Part shown: in pieces, positions 30,737-42,200 of the stretch | Position numbering within the stretch: position 1 is the first letter of the stretch | How the letters are laid out: each line of letters begins with the position of its first letter | From: Porites lobata | Taxonomy: Eukaryota > Cnidaria > Anthozoa > Scleractinia > Poritidae | DNA length: 64,000 bases | Assembly: GCA_942486035.1 (NCBI GenBank) | Contig: CALNXK010000317.1 | Span: forward strand, 155,001 to 219,000 | Direction of reading: 5' to 3' | The notes under the pieces: generated by a model | What the model was told of the DNA's origin: nothing | The model's database searches: none | What the model saw: only the letters and a program-made list of their open reading frames with translations | Program-made: the position numbers and the translations under genes

Positions 30737-32722
30737 ACTACACTCAACAAAGACAAAATGTCTTTGTTTCATCATAAAGCAGTTCGAAAGGAGGGCTCAC
30801 TCGTGAAATGTTTTTCAACACTCGAAGAGAAATTTCGTGTCTCTGCGCGGCAACGTAATATCCTCTATTTATTCCTCGAGTAAATTTAAGACTAAACTCG
30901 AAGTGATCTCAAGATATCACGAAGTAGCCCGGTTTCATTTCGTGAAATAGCCGAAACAAGCCGAAAAGTCGTGAACTTGCACGCCCAATCTTGTCCCGAA
31001 ACTAGTGCATAATTTCATAACTATTTTTCATATCCCGATCTACCTTGGGTCGCAGTAGTGCAATCGGCTCATCCCTCAACTTAGAGTCTCCTCTGACCTG
31101 ACGGGTCACACAGTTGAGTCGGTTCAAACCCCGGGGAAGCCGAAATAATAGTTCTTTCTTCCTCGAAAAAGTTAAAGAATATATCAAACAAATCGAAGTG
31201 ATCTCGAGATATCTCGAACTAATTCGGCTCTCACTTCGTCAAATAGCCGAATAAAACCGAACACCTACAGACTTTGCATGCCCAATCTTGTCAAAAAATG
31301 GTCACTTTGATACATTCCTGAGCGTCGCGAATCCTTTACTTCGCGCTCCGCCGAAGTAATAATTATGAGCAATTCAGATGAAAAACTCTAAATTAACTCT
31401 CACAAAATATCATCACCTCATGCAAATGAAACGTTGTTAGATTTCGATTTTACAAGAAAAACAATAGAGAATGAAGAATTTGTAACAACAACTTTGAATG
31501 ACTATATTAAAGCTATACTAAATCAGTCAATCATTTTTATTGAATTTTAATCTAAACTTTATGGACAAATTTTTAAACGTATATTGATATTTAGTGAGAC
31601 TCCCATCTAACACCGATAAAATACACTCTTTTTTATTTATTAGGACGATACCTTTGTTGTGGTGGTGTTTTTAAGAATATCTAGTAATTATACACTGTGC
31701 AAAGAAATAATAAATTAGAATTAGAATTAGAATTAGAAAAGGTTGAGCATGTATATAGCTTTTTACATGAATATTTTAACCATAATAAAGATTATGGTAA
31801 GGATGTAAACTAAAAGTCCCAGTCGAAGTGTAACAAATTAAACCAGTCGTAATTATAAACAATTAGGAGTAGCCTCAAGGGATTGTAACAGCCCCCTGTA
31901 AAATAAGGACTATGGCCATTTCTGAGTTCATGAAACTCTCACTTTCAAAACGAGGCTAAATCAAGACCCTTTCTTGTGAAAATGAGCTTTCAAGAGTACA
32001 ACTTCATTTTCATATCAATGGCTTCGCACTTAGCCTGGCTTCGAAACAGAACCTGAGGCTATATTCACACCGGATTGCAGAAAAGTCATGTGGCATAGTA
32101 TAAACACTTATCCATACGTGACTCGCCACTTTAGAGATCGGTGCGGCGCACAGCTTTGCTCCTTTACAGAACTATCGCTCCAAAATAACCGTTCTTATTT
32201 GTGAACAGAAGGCTAGCCCTACCCGATTTTCGTGCCCGCTTAAAAGCTAGTATGTGGTATGATGTGAACATAGCCTGATTTTAGACCGGGTGATGTTTCC
32301 TTCAAAACACTGTTTCTTTCATATTTTAGCTTAATGCGAACGATTCACATACACAGGCGTAAAACATGCGTATGTAGCATAACTCCACCTGAAAATATCA
32401 TAAAATTCAATGCATTGCATAGCACACGGGCATAAATCAGCCAATGTCCAGCAATTGCTTTTATTAGTTATGTTTATTTTGAGCACAATCATCCTTTTTT
32501 AAATCGTTGTTGATAGCGTTCACAGTACTTTAACGGTTAAAAGTACGAATTTATTGCGGGCGACAAGAGGAGCCCGCAATCCTAATCTTCAGGTTGCTAT
32601 TACGCATGCGTCGCATGTATGTAGCCAGCATTGGTTTGGTCTTCCACCAAGAATGAATGTAATGCACAGAACCCAATATGATCAGGCACGTTTGGACCTT
32701 CTATCACTCGTAATCTGATTAC
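30737..32722. other. Intergenic DNA between stray transposon and BEL element
   Basis: No credible gene. It contains a diverged direct repeat of about 100 bases (30897-30995 and 31189-31290: cgaagtgatctc.agatat...gcccaatcttgtc) and a (ttagaa)n tract at about 31714-31738. The rest is unremarkable AT-rich sequence. Confidence 0.4.
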
Positions 32723-33095
32723 TGTCGGGGATTTCTTACGACCCCGCACGCTGGTACACCTCACAATCAAGAGGACTGTATACTTTTCGAATACAAACGG
32801 TTTATTGCAATCTAGATCCAACAATCTAATACAATCATGTTCCACGATCAGAGACCGGCGGCGAACTCACACCCAATCCTACGTTTACAGAGGTTTTCTA
32901 CCACACGAGACAGTAATTTTCCAGTATTCACGTGTACAGTAATTTTCCGAGCTCACAGTATTGTAATGCACCTAAATTAAGCTATTATTGCAAAATAACA
33001 CGTTCTTCGTCCTTATTTGGTTCAGTAAATTCACTAAGAACTCTGGTCACAAATTATCGAGACTATTCTTATTCGTTAAAAAGTTTATGTTGTGA
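32723..33095 (-). repeat. 3' LTR of the BEL element
   Basis: 373 bp, from TGTCGGGGATTTC to GTTGTGA on the + strand; 3' LTR because coding is on the minus strand. Differs from the other LTR at cctcac/cttcac, ttgcaatc/ttacaatc, gttccacg/gttcaacg and attgcaaa/attgtaaa. Confidence 0.9.
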
Positions 33096-33100
33096 CTCAC

Positions 33101-34795
33101 CTACGAGTCAAGCATTAACTTAGATTTCCATCTTGAGTCTAAAGCAGCTGATCTACTAGGGTTACGCCTTTCGGCCGTAGCACGATACCTTACTGGCCTA
33201 ATCCTAGCTTGATCCCTCCCTTTTATTGCGCTTCGGACTTCTATGGGGTACAGCTTTTGAACCGGTCTGGCCATTCGCACAGGTTTACCCTTGGCAATAA
33301 CTCTCACGTTTGCGCCCCTAACGACCCTATCCTGTCCTGTGATTAGACTCTCTACCACTGCTAATTTCCACTCTCCCCTTTTCTTGTTCTCTTCAAAAAC
33401 TGTTACCACGTCCCCAACTTGAACTTGCTTAACTACGCGACCTGATGTCGTCCGGTGAAACTCTGTAAGATTCACTAGATACTCATTTCTCCACCTCTTC
33501 CAAAAATGAGCTAGCCTTTCGGTTAAGTATCTAAATCTCTCGTAACAGACACTCTCGTTCTCCTCCGGTTCCTCAGCTATCTCATCTGGCAATGACTGGA
33601 TTCTCCTCCCATAAATTAAATGCGAGGGTGTTCAAACTTCATAGCCAGCCTCACTGTACTCATAAGTAAGAGGTCGCGAATTTAATGTCCCCTCTACCTC
33701 GACTAGTACAGTTAACAACTCGTCAAAACTTAATCTCGCATTACCCAACACCTTCCTAAGACACGCTTTCACACTTCCCACCATTCTCTCAAAAAACCCT
33801 CCCCAGCAGGGTGCCCTTTCTAAATTAAATCGCCATTCTATTCTTTTCCTGTCTAATTCGCATGCTACGTCTGGGTGTTTAAAGAGATTGATAAGCGCCT
33901 TTTCCGTCGCTTGGAATGTCTTAGCGTTATCCGATACAATTAGGGTCGGCGTGCCTCTTCGCGCCGCAAACCGTCTTAGCGCTCGCCTGAAGGCTTCAGC
34001 AGTCAAATCCTCTACTAATTCTAAGTGAATCGTTCCAGTGACGCAGCAGGAAAACAACGCAATGTAGACCTTCCTCATACCTCCTGCTGTCGCTTTTACG
34101 TAAAGAGGTCCAGCAAAATCTACGCCTACCTTTGAAAATGCTGGCGCCTGTCTAACGCAAAAATCTGGCAAAGCTGCTGTTTGCAGTGTACTGTAAGCTT
34201 GCCCTTCGTGCCGTTTACAAATTGCGCATTTACTCAAAATTTTCTTAACACATTGTCGTCCCTTAGGAATCCAATACTTCGATCTCACTTCAGCAAGGGT
34301 CGCTCTTACCCCACCATGTATCACCCTCTCGTGACAATCGCTTATCACCATCGTAGTATACGCGTGATCCCTCGGTAGGATAATTGGTCTGCGCGCATCA
34401 AAATCTAAATCCGAATTGACCAGTCTTCCAACACATCTTAAAACGCCTTCGCTCTCGAATAAGCCCAGGTCGTTTTTTAACTGCTGAAAGTTTCCCTGCC
34501 TTTGCAGATCAGCTTGCGTTGTCTTCAACCATTTACTTTCAGCCTCGACTAATTCTTCCTTTGACAGTCTTCCACTTCTTTTACTACAGGCTGTCTCATC
34601 TTGGTTTAGTCGTGAATTCGCGATAAAACGGAATACCCACGCGGTCACTCTCAACAGTTTCTCTAAGCCTCCGTACCGGTTGATGTTCACAACATTCGCG
34701 ACACTAGGCTGGCGCCCCGCTTCTACTACCATGACATTCGCTGTCTTCTTGACTTCTTCTTCCTGGCTCTCGGGCGTGTCCATGTCCTTTGTCAT
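33101..34795 (-). pseudogene. BEL integrase with C-terminal extension
   Basis: Zinc-binding HHCC part (HERVIHGG ... CAIC), then the catalytic core with VDFAGPLY (first Asp), VSDNAKTF (second Asp) and APCWGGFFERMV (Glu), then NSRPLTYEY. After an in-frame TGA at 33632-33634 the frame continues at 33592 into the C-terminal domain seen in BEL integrases (LAHFWKRWRNEYL, VGDVVTVFEE). The active-site residues are intact. The stop separates core and tail and would truncate the protein. Confidence 0.88.
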
Positions 34796-34825
34796 CGGTG
34801 GCCATTTGTGTTCCTTCTGAGTTAA

Positions 34826-36229
34826 TCACTCCGGACAACACCACCAAAGTTTCTCCTCTTTAAGCTTCGATCCTAGAGTTCCACGCGAGCCGATGTCTGC
34901 TGGGTTTTCTTCACCAGGACAATGCCCCCAATCTTTCTTGTTTGAAAATTTCAATATCTCATTCACCCGGTGACGGACAAACTGCTTCCACTCCCCGCGG
35001 TTTTGAATCCAGCAGAGAGCGGTTTTGCTATCCAGCCAGTGCTTAACGCGACTTATTTCCAGCTGAGATTCTAGCGCTTTCTTTACGGTCTCCATACGTT
35101 GAGCCAAAATTCTAGCCGACATGAGCTCCAATCGCGGAATCGTTAACGTCTTAAGGGGCGCCACTCTGGATTTCGAGGCTAACAATTTCGCATAAATTCC
35201 CTCATTCGTAGAACAGACTAGATAAACTACAGCGCAGTAAGCCTTAGAGCTCGCATACCCGAAACCGTGTAGCTGGCATTCAAGAACCCTTTGTTTTGGA
35301 TTTTCATAGACACATCGGCCAATTGAAATTCCCTTCATTTTTGAAAGATCTCCAACCCATTCTTCAATTTTCCCTTTCGATTCCCCCTCAAGCTCATCGT
35401 CCCAGTCCCGTTTCTCACAACAGAGTGTTTGAAAAAGCATTTTCATAGGTACAATCATTGGACTAATAACACCTAGGGGGTCGAATAACCCTGCCAGCAA
35501 ACTAAGCAAATTTCGCTTCGTTGATCGCATTCCCCGCGCTCTTTCTACGAGTTTCTCAAAACTAAAGGCAATAGAATCGTTTTCCAAGTCCCATGGGAGA
35601 CCTAAAACCTTATGACAACCCTTCTTAATTTCAGATCCCGTCCCAAGCGCGATGTTTGCGAAGGTTTCTTCGTCATCATTCTTTCCTTTTGCGTTACCTG
35701 GGTTCTCGTCCTGTTCAATTCGATCTCTCAGCGCCTTGTCATTTGTCAACCACTTTCGCAGTTTGAAGCCCCCTTCTGCCATTCTCTGTTTTGATTTCTC
35801 ATATAATTGAAAGGCATCACCTGCGTCCTTCTCGCCCGTTACTAGGTCGTCGACATAGACGCTCTCGATCATTTTTCTCACAAATTCAGGATCTACGTCT
35901 TTGTACTTCGATATGTGGTGTCTCAGCGTGGCGTTCAACAAAAAAGGCGAGGCATTTAACCCAAACACCACGCGGCAAAAGCGATACACTACGATCTTAC
36001 TATCAGGGTTATGCACATCTTCGCACCACAAAAATCTTAAGCAATCTCTGTTTCGCTTGTCTACGTCGATGTTGAGGAACGCTTTCTCAATGTTCCCTAT
36101 CAACGCAACCCTTTTTTCCCTGAATCGAAGCAGAATATCGAACAACAAGGGGTTAAGCGATGGTCCCACATGCAAGCAATCGTTTAGGGATGTCCCCCCC
36201 TTCCTAGCCTTTGCAGAAGCGTCGTACAC
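34826..36229 (-). pseudogene. BEL reverse transcriptase and RNase H
   Basis: RT palm motifs: the catalytic YVDDL is present, but motif A reads IGNIEKAF where BEL elements have Asp in place of the Asn, so a metal-binding residue is lost. The RNase H start reads FGYASSKAY where the family has Asp in place of the Tyr. A later Asp (WLDSKTALCW) remains. The frame joins upstream RT sequence (36239-37021) across a TAG and downstream integrase across a TGA, all in one phase, so these are simple substitutions in a formerly continuous pol. Confidence 0.88.
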
Positions 36230-36238
36230 AACACGAAC

Positions 36239-37061
36239 CTAAGTTGTGCTAGCTTCTCGGCGTACGACCGCCAAGTGAGGTATGTAGTGTACCTGATCTG
36301 CCTTTTCTAATTCTGTGACTGTCTCAATAACTCCTGAAGCTAGCTGCTCTTTGATAACTGCGTCATACTCTTCTAGTACTTCTGGCTCCTTTCTAAGCTT
36401 TCTAATCTGACTATTCATGCGTGACAAACTCAACTCGTAATTGCTAGGCAAACTATCGTGACTTTCCTTCCACGGTAACTTTACTGAGTACCTAGCGCTG
36501 TTAAAGGATATGCTTTCTATGAACTCTTCGTACACTCCGTCACACGCCGTAACTCCCAGGGTTTCTAAGTCCCACAGCCTTGGTACGTTTCTGTCTAAAC
36601 TATCTGGAGAAACACGGTCACTTCCTACGAAGTTGACCTGAACTACCTGCCCTTTATCTGCTGACTGGCTGTAGGTCAAGGGCCCCGAGATAACCCACCC
36701 CAGCTCGATTTCTACTGCTACTGGCTCATGGGCCTCCCCCCGTACCACGTTGCCTGCCTGAAAGGTCCATAAATAATCTGCCCCTATTAACTCATCTATT
36801 TCTAAGTCATCGCGCTCTTTGCAAACATCTGAGAGCCATGTATTCGATAAATGCGGGTAATCCTTGCGCACAATTTCCAGATGTTCATTCTGTACCCGCG
36901 AGATTTCCGGAACAACAAATGCTTCGATGGGTAATACCTTCCCTCCCCCCACCGGGGTCAAATCGATCCGCACTGCTTCCCGCAAATTTGATCCTACCGC
37001 CCTTTGGCCATAGGTGTTCACAGTGAGCCATTCCCTTCTAATATGTTCTAATCCGAACAGT
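36239..37061 (-). pseudogene. BEL protease C-terminal part and RT N-terminal part
   Basis: The frame contains LIGADYLW and ELGWVISGPL, typical of the region between BEL protease and RT, and runs into RT (HYIPHLAVVRRE) before a TAG at 36239-36241. The protease active-site stretch just upstream (VLYDSASHKSF, in place of a DSG/DTG loop) lies beside the MITE. Confidence 0.8.
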
Positions 37062-37124
37062 TTTACTATGCGTGAAGTAACAAATGATTTATGACTAGCG
37101 GAGTCATAAAGTACTCTAACTCTT

Positions 37125-37522
37125 CAGGGGCACCCAACGACAATTTTCGGAAAAATATCTGTTCGGAAGACGATTTGAGATCTAGAATTTTCAGAACATT
37201 TGTTGTAAAATTTCTTGTTTGCCTGCCTCTCCTAGGATTTTCGGACATCTAAAAATTGATTTAATTGCCTATTTTTAACGGATTTTGACCCTAAAAAGGT
37301 CACCTAGAATTTTCGGGAGTCTTTTTTCTGGCTAAAACTTTCGAAAAGGTAAGTTTTGATCCCTATAATTTTCGGATCACTAGACTTTCAGCTAGGAAAT
37401 CCGAACAGATGAAAAATTTTTAGGAGATAAAAAAATGCCTATATCTACCGTTTAAATACTAAAAGACGTTTAACAAGCTATGTTTAAGTGGTTTTGAACT
37501 ATATTCTCGTTGGGTGCCCCTG
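37125..37522. mobile_element. 398-bp TIR MITE inserted in the BEL protease region
   Basis: Ends CAGGGGCACCCAACGA and complement, perfect over 16 bp, flanked by a 6-bp duplication ACTCTT (37119-37124, 37523-37528). Removing the element and one ACTCTT (404 bases) puts the coding on both sides in the same phase. It arrived after the BEL element. Superfamily not assigned. Confidence 0.88.
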
Positions 37523-37563
37523 ACTCTTGAGGTTCCCTTGCCCACTATTTGGGCCTGGGCGGT

Positions 37564-38840
37564 CTATAACGCAACACTATTTCCAGTCCCGACATGCATA
37601 CTATTACCAACTGGCCCACCACTACCCTGGGTCCCTTGGGTTTTTGGCGTTCCTAAGTTCCCTTGGGGATTATTACAAATAGCGGAATGGTGTTTTCCCT
37701 TACATTTCCCACAAACTACATTAAGCACAGTACAGTCTCTTGACAAATGTCCCTTTGCTAAGCAATTATAACATCTACCATATTTAAGTAATAGACTCTT
37801 ACGCTCTTTGACATCCTTAATCTTTAGACAATCCTCGTGCTTGTGCGATCCAAGGCAAAAGGCACAGTCCTTTTCCTTTCCGGCGAACAAGGTTGTTTTT
37901 GGCAAAATGTTCCTTTTTCGGGAATCTCCTGCGGTGTTTGAGCTGTCAGAATATTGTTCCCGTAACTCGATCTCTCCACCCAGGTTTTCTAGCGGGTCGC
38001 TCATTTTCCACTATTCGTGATCTTTTCCTCTCGTAATCGTCAGCCGTAATGGTTGGGGCAACTTTTCCAGCACAGACGGCACCACTATGGCCGAGTAGCT
38101 GCTCTCATGGACTGCGAGGGCTTGTAAAGCACGGAACTTCGTCTCCAAAAGGTCATACAGCGTCCTTAGTCGTGGCGAGTCCCTTTCTTTGTACACTGGT
38201 GATACAGTCAACATGTCGTTTACATGTGCGCGCTGAATCGCCGTCTTATTACCATATCGTTTGGTCAAGAGTTCCACCGCCGCTCCGTAATTGGCGGACG
38301 TCAACGCGAATCCCGCAATCGCCGACTTAGCTTGTCCTGTTAAAAGTGATCTCAGGTATGTAAACTTGTCCACTTTTTCTAACGCGTCATTTTGGTGGAT
38401 AGCGCTGCTGTATGAATCCCAGAATTCCTGCCACTCGTGTAGTTTTGCATTGAACTTGGGAACTTCTAATTTTGGCAATTTAGTTCTAACCGTCTTTTTA
38501 GGTCCTGCTTCATGCTGCTGTGGGAACGACAACTGCGGCTGTCAATTAATTTCTCTTCTATTGATGCCAATCGGAACGTTAGGTCTGCCTTTAGCCGTCC
38601 GCTTTGCTCAACCTCGTCGGCCACGTCTTTTTCGCTCGCTTTCTCGTCTGCCACCAGTTGATCCAGAATTACTGCGTCCAGTGGAAGGATCTTCTCGAGT
38701 TGCTCTTTCAAGGTGGCTTGCCATTTCAATAGTTCTGCTTTCGTTCCACTGTCGTAGCTTTCCAAGCACTCGTCCACCTCAGGAAGAATATTCTTCACGT
38801 ATACTCTGTGACCTTCTCTCTTCTTTCTTTCGCTTGACAT
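37564..38840 (-). pseudogene. BEL gag with zinc knuckles
   Basis: The first 124 codons (38840 to 38466) start MSSERKKREGHRVYVKN. A frameshift in the overlap 38466-38532 leads into the capsid-like part (EVPKFNAKLHEWQEFWDSY), and after an in-frame TAG at 38011 the frame continues into a cysteine-rich part with CAFCLGSHKHEDC, CYNCLAKGHLSRDC and a third CxxC...H...C cluster. The zinc knuckles are intact. A TAG at 37564 ends this part before the protease. Confidence 0.85.
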
Positions 38841-38846
38841 TTCTTA

Positions 38847-38865
38847 TCCGGCTCTCGAAGGACCA
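38847..38865 (-). promoter_or_regulatory. Primer-binding site of the BEL element
   Basis: Two bases inside the 5' LTR, the minus strand reads TGGTCCTTCGAGAGCCGGA. The first 12 bases are complementary to the 3' end of metazoan tRNA-Tyr (…CTCGAAGGACCA), as I remember that tRNA; the match beyond needs a 2-base offset. Confidence 0.6.
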
Positions 38866-38867
38866 GA

Positions 38868-39240
38868 TGTCGGGGATTTCTTACGACCCCGCACGCTGGT
38901 ACACTTCACAATCAAGAGGACTGTATACTTTTCGAATACAAACGGTTTATTACAATCTAGATCCAACAATCTAATACAATCATGTTCAACGATCAGAGAC
39001 CGGCGGCGAACTCACACCCAATCCTACGTTTACAGAGGTTTTCTACCACACGAGACAGTAATTTTCCAGTATTCACGTGTACAGTAATTTTCCGAGCTCA
39101 CAGTATTGTAATGCACCTAAATTAAGCTATTATTGTAAAATAACACGTTCTTCGTCCTTATTTGGTTCAGTAAATTCACTAAGAACTCTGGTCACAAATT
39201 ATCGAGACTATTCTTATTCGTTAAAAAGTTTATGTTGTGA
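38868..39240 (-). repeat. 5' LTR of the BEL element
   Basis: 373 bp, same length as the left LTR and ending tatgttgtga before unique DNA (tgtagtcatatg). Confidence 0.9.
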
Positions 39241-42200
39241 TGTAGTCATATGTTTCTAATTAATGTTCATAAAGTTAATAGTAATCAAATGACGCTTATC
39301 GGATTTCTTTTCCGACAATTACGCGTGTTTTGACTATCTCTCACGTGAAACTTAGTACGCAAAGTACGGTGATTTTGACCTTCGATTGTTGTCGCCCGCA
39401 CTCCGTAACCATTGGCGATTACTAGTTAATATAATATATTTGAGTTTGCTTAATGGGCTCGTAACGTGCAAGGGCTTTTGTTGCGACAACAAAATATAAA
39501 TGCATACATGCATTACACAACAAATATTTCAAAGTTAAATAATGGTATCTTTTTAGTTGCAACTTGTGTACTTTATAAATGTCCGGATAAAACATAACCT
39601 TTTTAAAGAATTTTATTGTAGTTTCAGTGTCACTTTATAAATGGGGTAAAAATTCCCGTTGCTTAAGCATGAGATGGCATGACATGACATGTTAGAAAAA
39701 GCTATCACTTTTGACACAACTTATAAAAAATTACGTAGCATTTTCCAGAACGACGTTGAAGATAAATCGAAATTCTGGCCCAGAGCGTTTTTGATCCACG
39801 GTGATAGAAAGCTCAGGCGGTAGAAACATGTAGAAAAACTCTCGACTAGATTGTCTTTGTAGCATTCTGAAGTTTTCTCATCGTCATGTAACAAATTAGG
39901 GTCGTTATACATAAGTGCATGGTGCCGAACTGACGCTCTCAGCTGCTTTCAGTGGTTGTCTAAAGTTATTAAAAGAAGATTTTTTTACCCTATGAAAATA
40001 ACTTTTACCTTAATAGCGTCTGCCGCTGTGTTACATAAACAAGAAACCGAAATTTAGAAAACACGGTTAACAGCATCCTTGCATAAAAGTCGAAGAAGAG
40101 TCAAATTATCAGGATATTTGAACAAATTTATGAAAGCGTCGTGAACTTTTATTTCTCAATATCATGGGTACTGACAAGTTTCTTTTGCTTTTGCGCAATG
40201 TCACACGTGATATTATATTAATAGGTAATCAAATGGTATACTTGTGAAATTAGTAAATAATTTCACTCGCGTTTTGTCTAAATTAAGGCTCGGGAAATTA
40301 TTAGTGTTTGTGCTCGCGTGCTTTATTCTGTGTTTTTTTTTTTATTTTACTTTATTTTTTCGTCTCCCTTAAGCGGCTCCTTCACACGAACCGGGTTGAC
40401 ATTGCTGGCTTGATAGACAGGTCTCTCCGCACCATCATTTTATTTTTAAAAATTGTTTTTTTGTACAAAACCTCGTCCCTCTTGAACATGCGCTAAGAAT
40501 CAGGGTGGCGCTCTTGGCTCTTGGCGGGAACTGGGAAAAATGTGTTCCAACAAGGCGCGCTCCTATTTTGGGGTTAATCGCCAAATTGTTATTGAATATA
40601 GCGATGAAAGAACTTTCAGAACAGTAGAAAACAACTGAGTTAAGAGCTTTTCAACTGCGCATGCTATCACTTTACGCGTAGGCACGGTCAACCGAACCCA
40701 TAATAAATGCTTATATACCGGAAAAATATCAAGATATTTCGCTTGAATTTGTTCTGAACACATTTTAATTCTATTGCATTTTTAGTGCTTCAAACTGGTT
40801 AATACAAAGGACTTGAATATTTATAATATCGGCGTGACTTCAGCCGGTTGGACTGTTTCCTCCACGTTGAATTTAAACCTTGGCATTAAGGATACATTAA
40901 TATTCTATTGCATTTTTAATATATATATGAAACTGGGTAACGCAAATAAAACTAAAGCCAATGTCAACATTTTTCAATACTCAACGGCAGCCCGGCTTAT
41001 TAACGAGTTAATGTTGCTTATTTTGATGACATATTTTAGAGATGTTTTACAGCATTTCATCTTCTAAAAGTCTTTCCTGAATGCTTCTCTCTTTCCTCGT
41101 TCCTTTTTTGACAAGTCTACTTTGTCCTCTATTTTATTTTTCTTTACAATGACTCAGTAACATTTATTGAAATTGTGAAGTAAATTTAAACGAACAAGAG
41201 CAACAAAGACCATAAAAATGCTTGTGAAGGCCTTAATTTTTAGCTGTTATAAAATATTTCTACTTTTTTTGCTAAGCAGGTGAAACACGATTGTCAAAAT
41301 TGAAACCCACGCTTTGAAGAAATTCTTTATTAGCTGTTTCGTTAGTATTTCCAGCAACCAATAGGAAAAATTAAACATCCACACTTGGAGTGGCACTCAT
41401 GAATAATTTAACCTATCTTATGAAGGGAAATTAAGCCCTTTAGGTATGATTGTCCCCTTTAATCGTGCTTGGTGGGTCATCAGCGAGGTTCTGGGTAGTT
41501 CTTCTCCAAGGTCCCAGTTCAAGCATGATAAGCTTTTCCTTGTCCGTTCTGGATTTCCTGGCTTTGTGTTTCCTTTGGGGAGTTTGGTTGCAATACAGTA
41601 CGGATGCTCATCAAGGTATGGGTTAAGGATGCAATTTTTAATTAAAACATTTAGGCTTCATGATGTTTTGTCGCCTTATTAAATATCAGGTAACCTTATC
41701 TTTTTAACAGTTTTACGCTCAATTGCATTCATGGTGGAAACTTTTAACTCACATCAATTAGATTTAAATTTTCCTTTTTCTTGTCTTTTCGATTTCTTTT
41801 TTAGTTTGTATATTTAGTTATTTTTTTTGTGAAAGTTAAAGCATATTTGACCAAAAAATTAAGTTTTTTTCGTTGTTGTTGAGAAAGGGACTGTGACAAT
41901 GCCAAGCATATGTTTTGTTACCGTTTATTCTTTTTTTGATAAATCCTTTTGAAGGTGCTCATAGGGTTCTCCATACTTTCTCTTCATTGAAACACTCAGG
42001 TTCATTTTTTTTAGTTTCGTCTTTCTTTATAACAGCTTTGGAATTCAAGGATTAAATTTTTCGTAGGATGGTTACAAATTATACTTTAAAAACTTCACAC
42101 AACCATCAAAAGATGGCGGTCTACCATTGAGCGATGATTTTGTCTTCCTGCGAACCTCTTGACAAGCCACGATGACCAGGCTTGCTTTTGGTTGACTGAG

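Larger units (their letters stand above)
32723..39240 (-). mobile_element. BEL/Pao LTR retrotransposon, defective
   Basis: A 6518-bp element with 373-bp LTRs, coding on the minus strand in the order gag, zinc knuckles, protease, RT, RNase H, integrase, which is the BEL/Pao arrangement in a single pol frame. The LTRs differ at only about four positions (roughly 99% identity), so insertion is recent. Yet coding carries a gag frameshift, at least five in-frame stops (near 38011, 37564, 36239, 34826, 33632), two catalytic substitutions, and a 398-bp MITE. No 5-bp target duplication is visible at the outer edges (attac on the left, tgtag on the right). Confidence 0.92.

Noticed and set aside
31030..31140. 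tRNA or tRNA-derived SINE with GGTTCAAACC box
   Set aside because: The bases flanking the putative T loop do not pair, no acceptor stem closes, and no A box at the right distance is present.
33101..39240. Plus-strand frames opposite the BEL genes
   Set aside because: They are shadows of the minus-strand gag-pol coding.
40521..40530. TTGGCGGGAA, a perfect E2F-type site
   Set aside because: A single 10-mer with no gene start nearby; expected by chance about once in several such windows.
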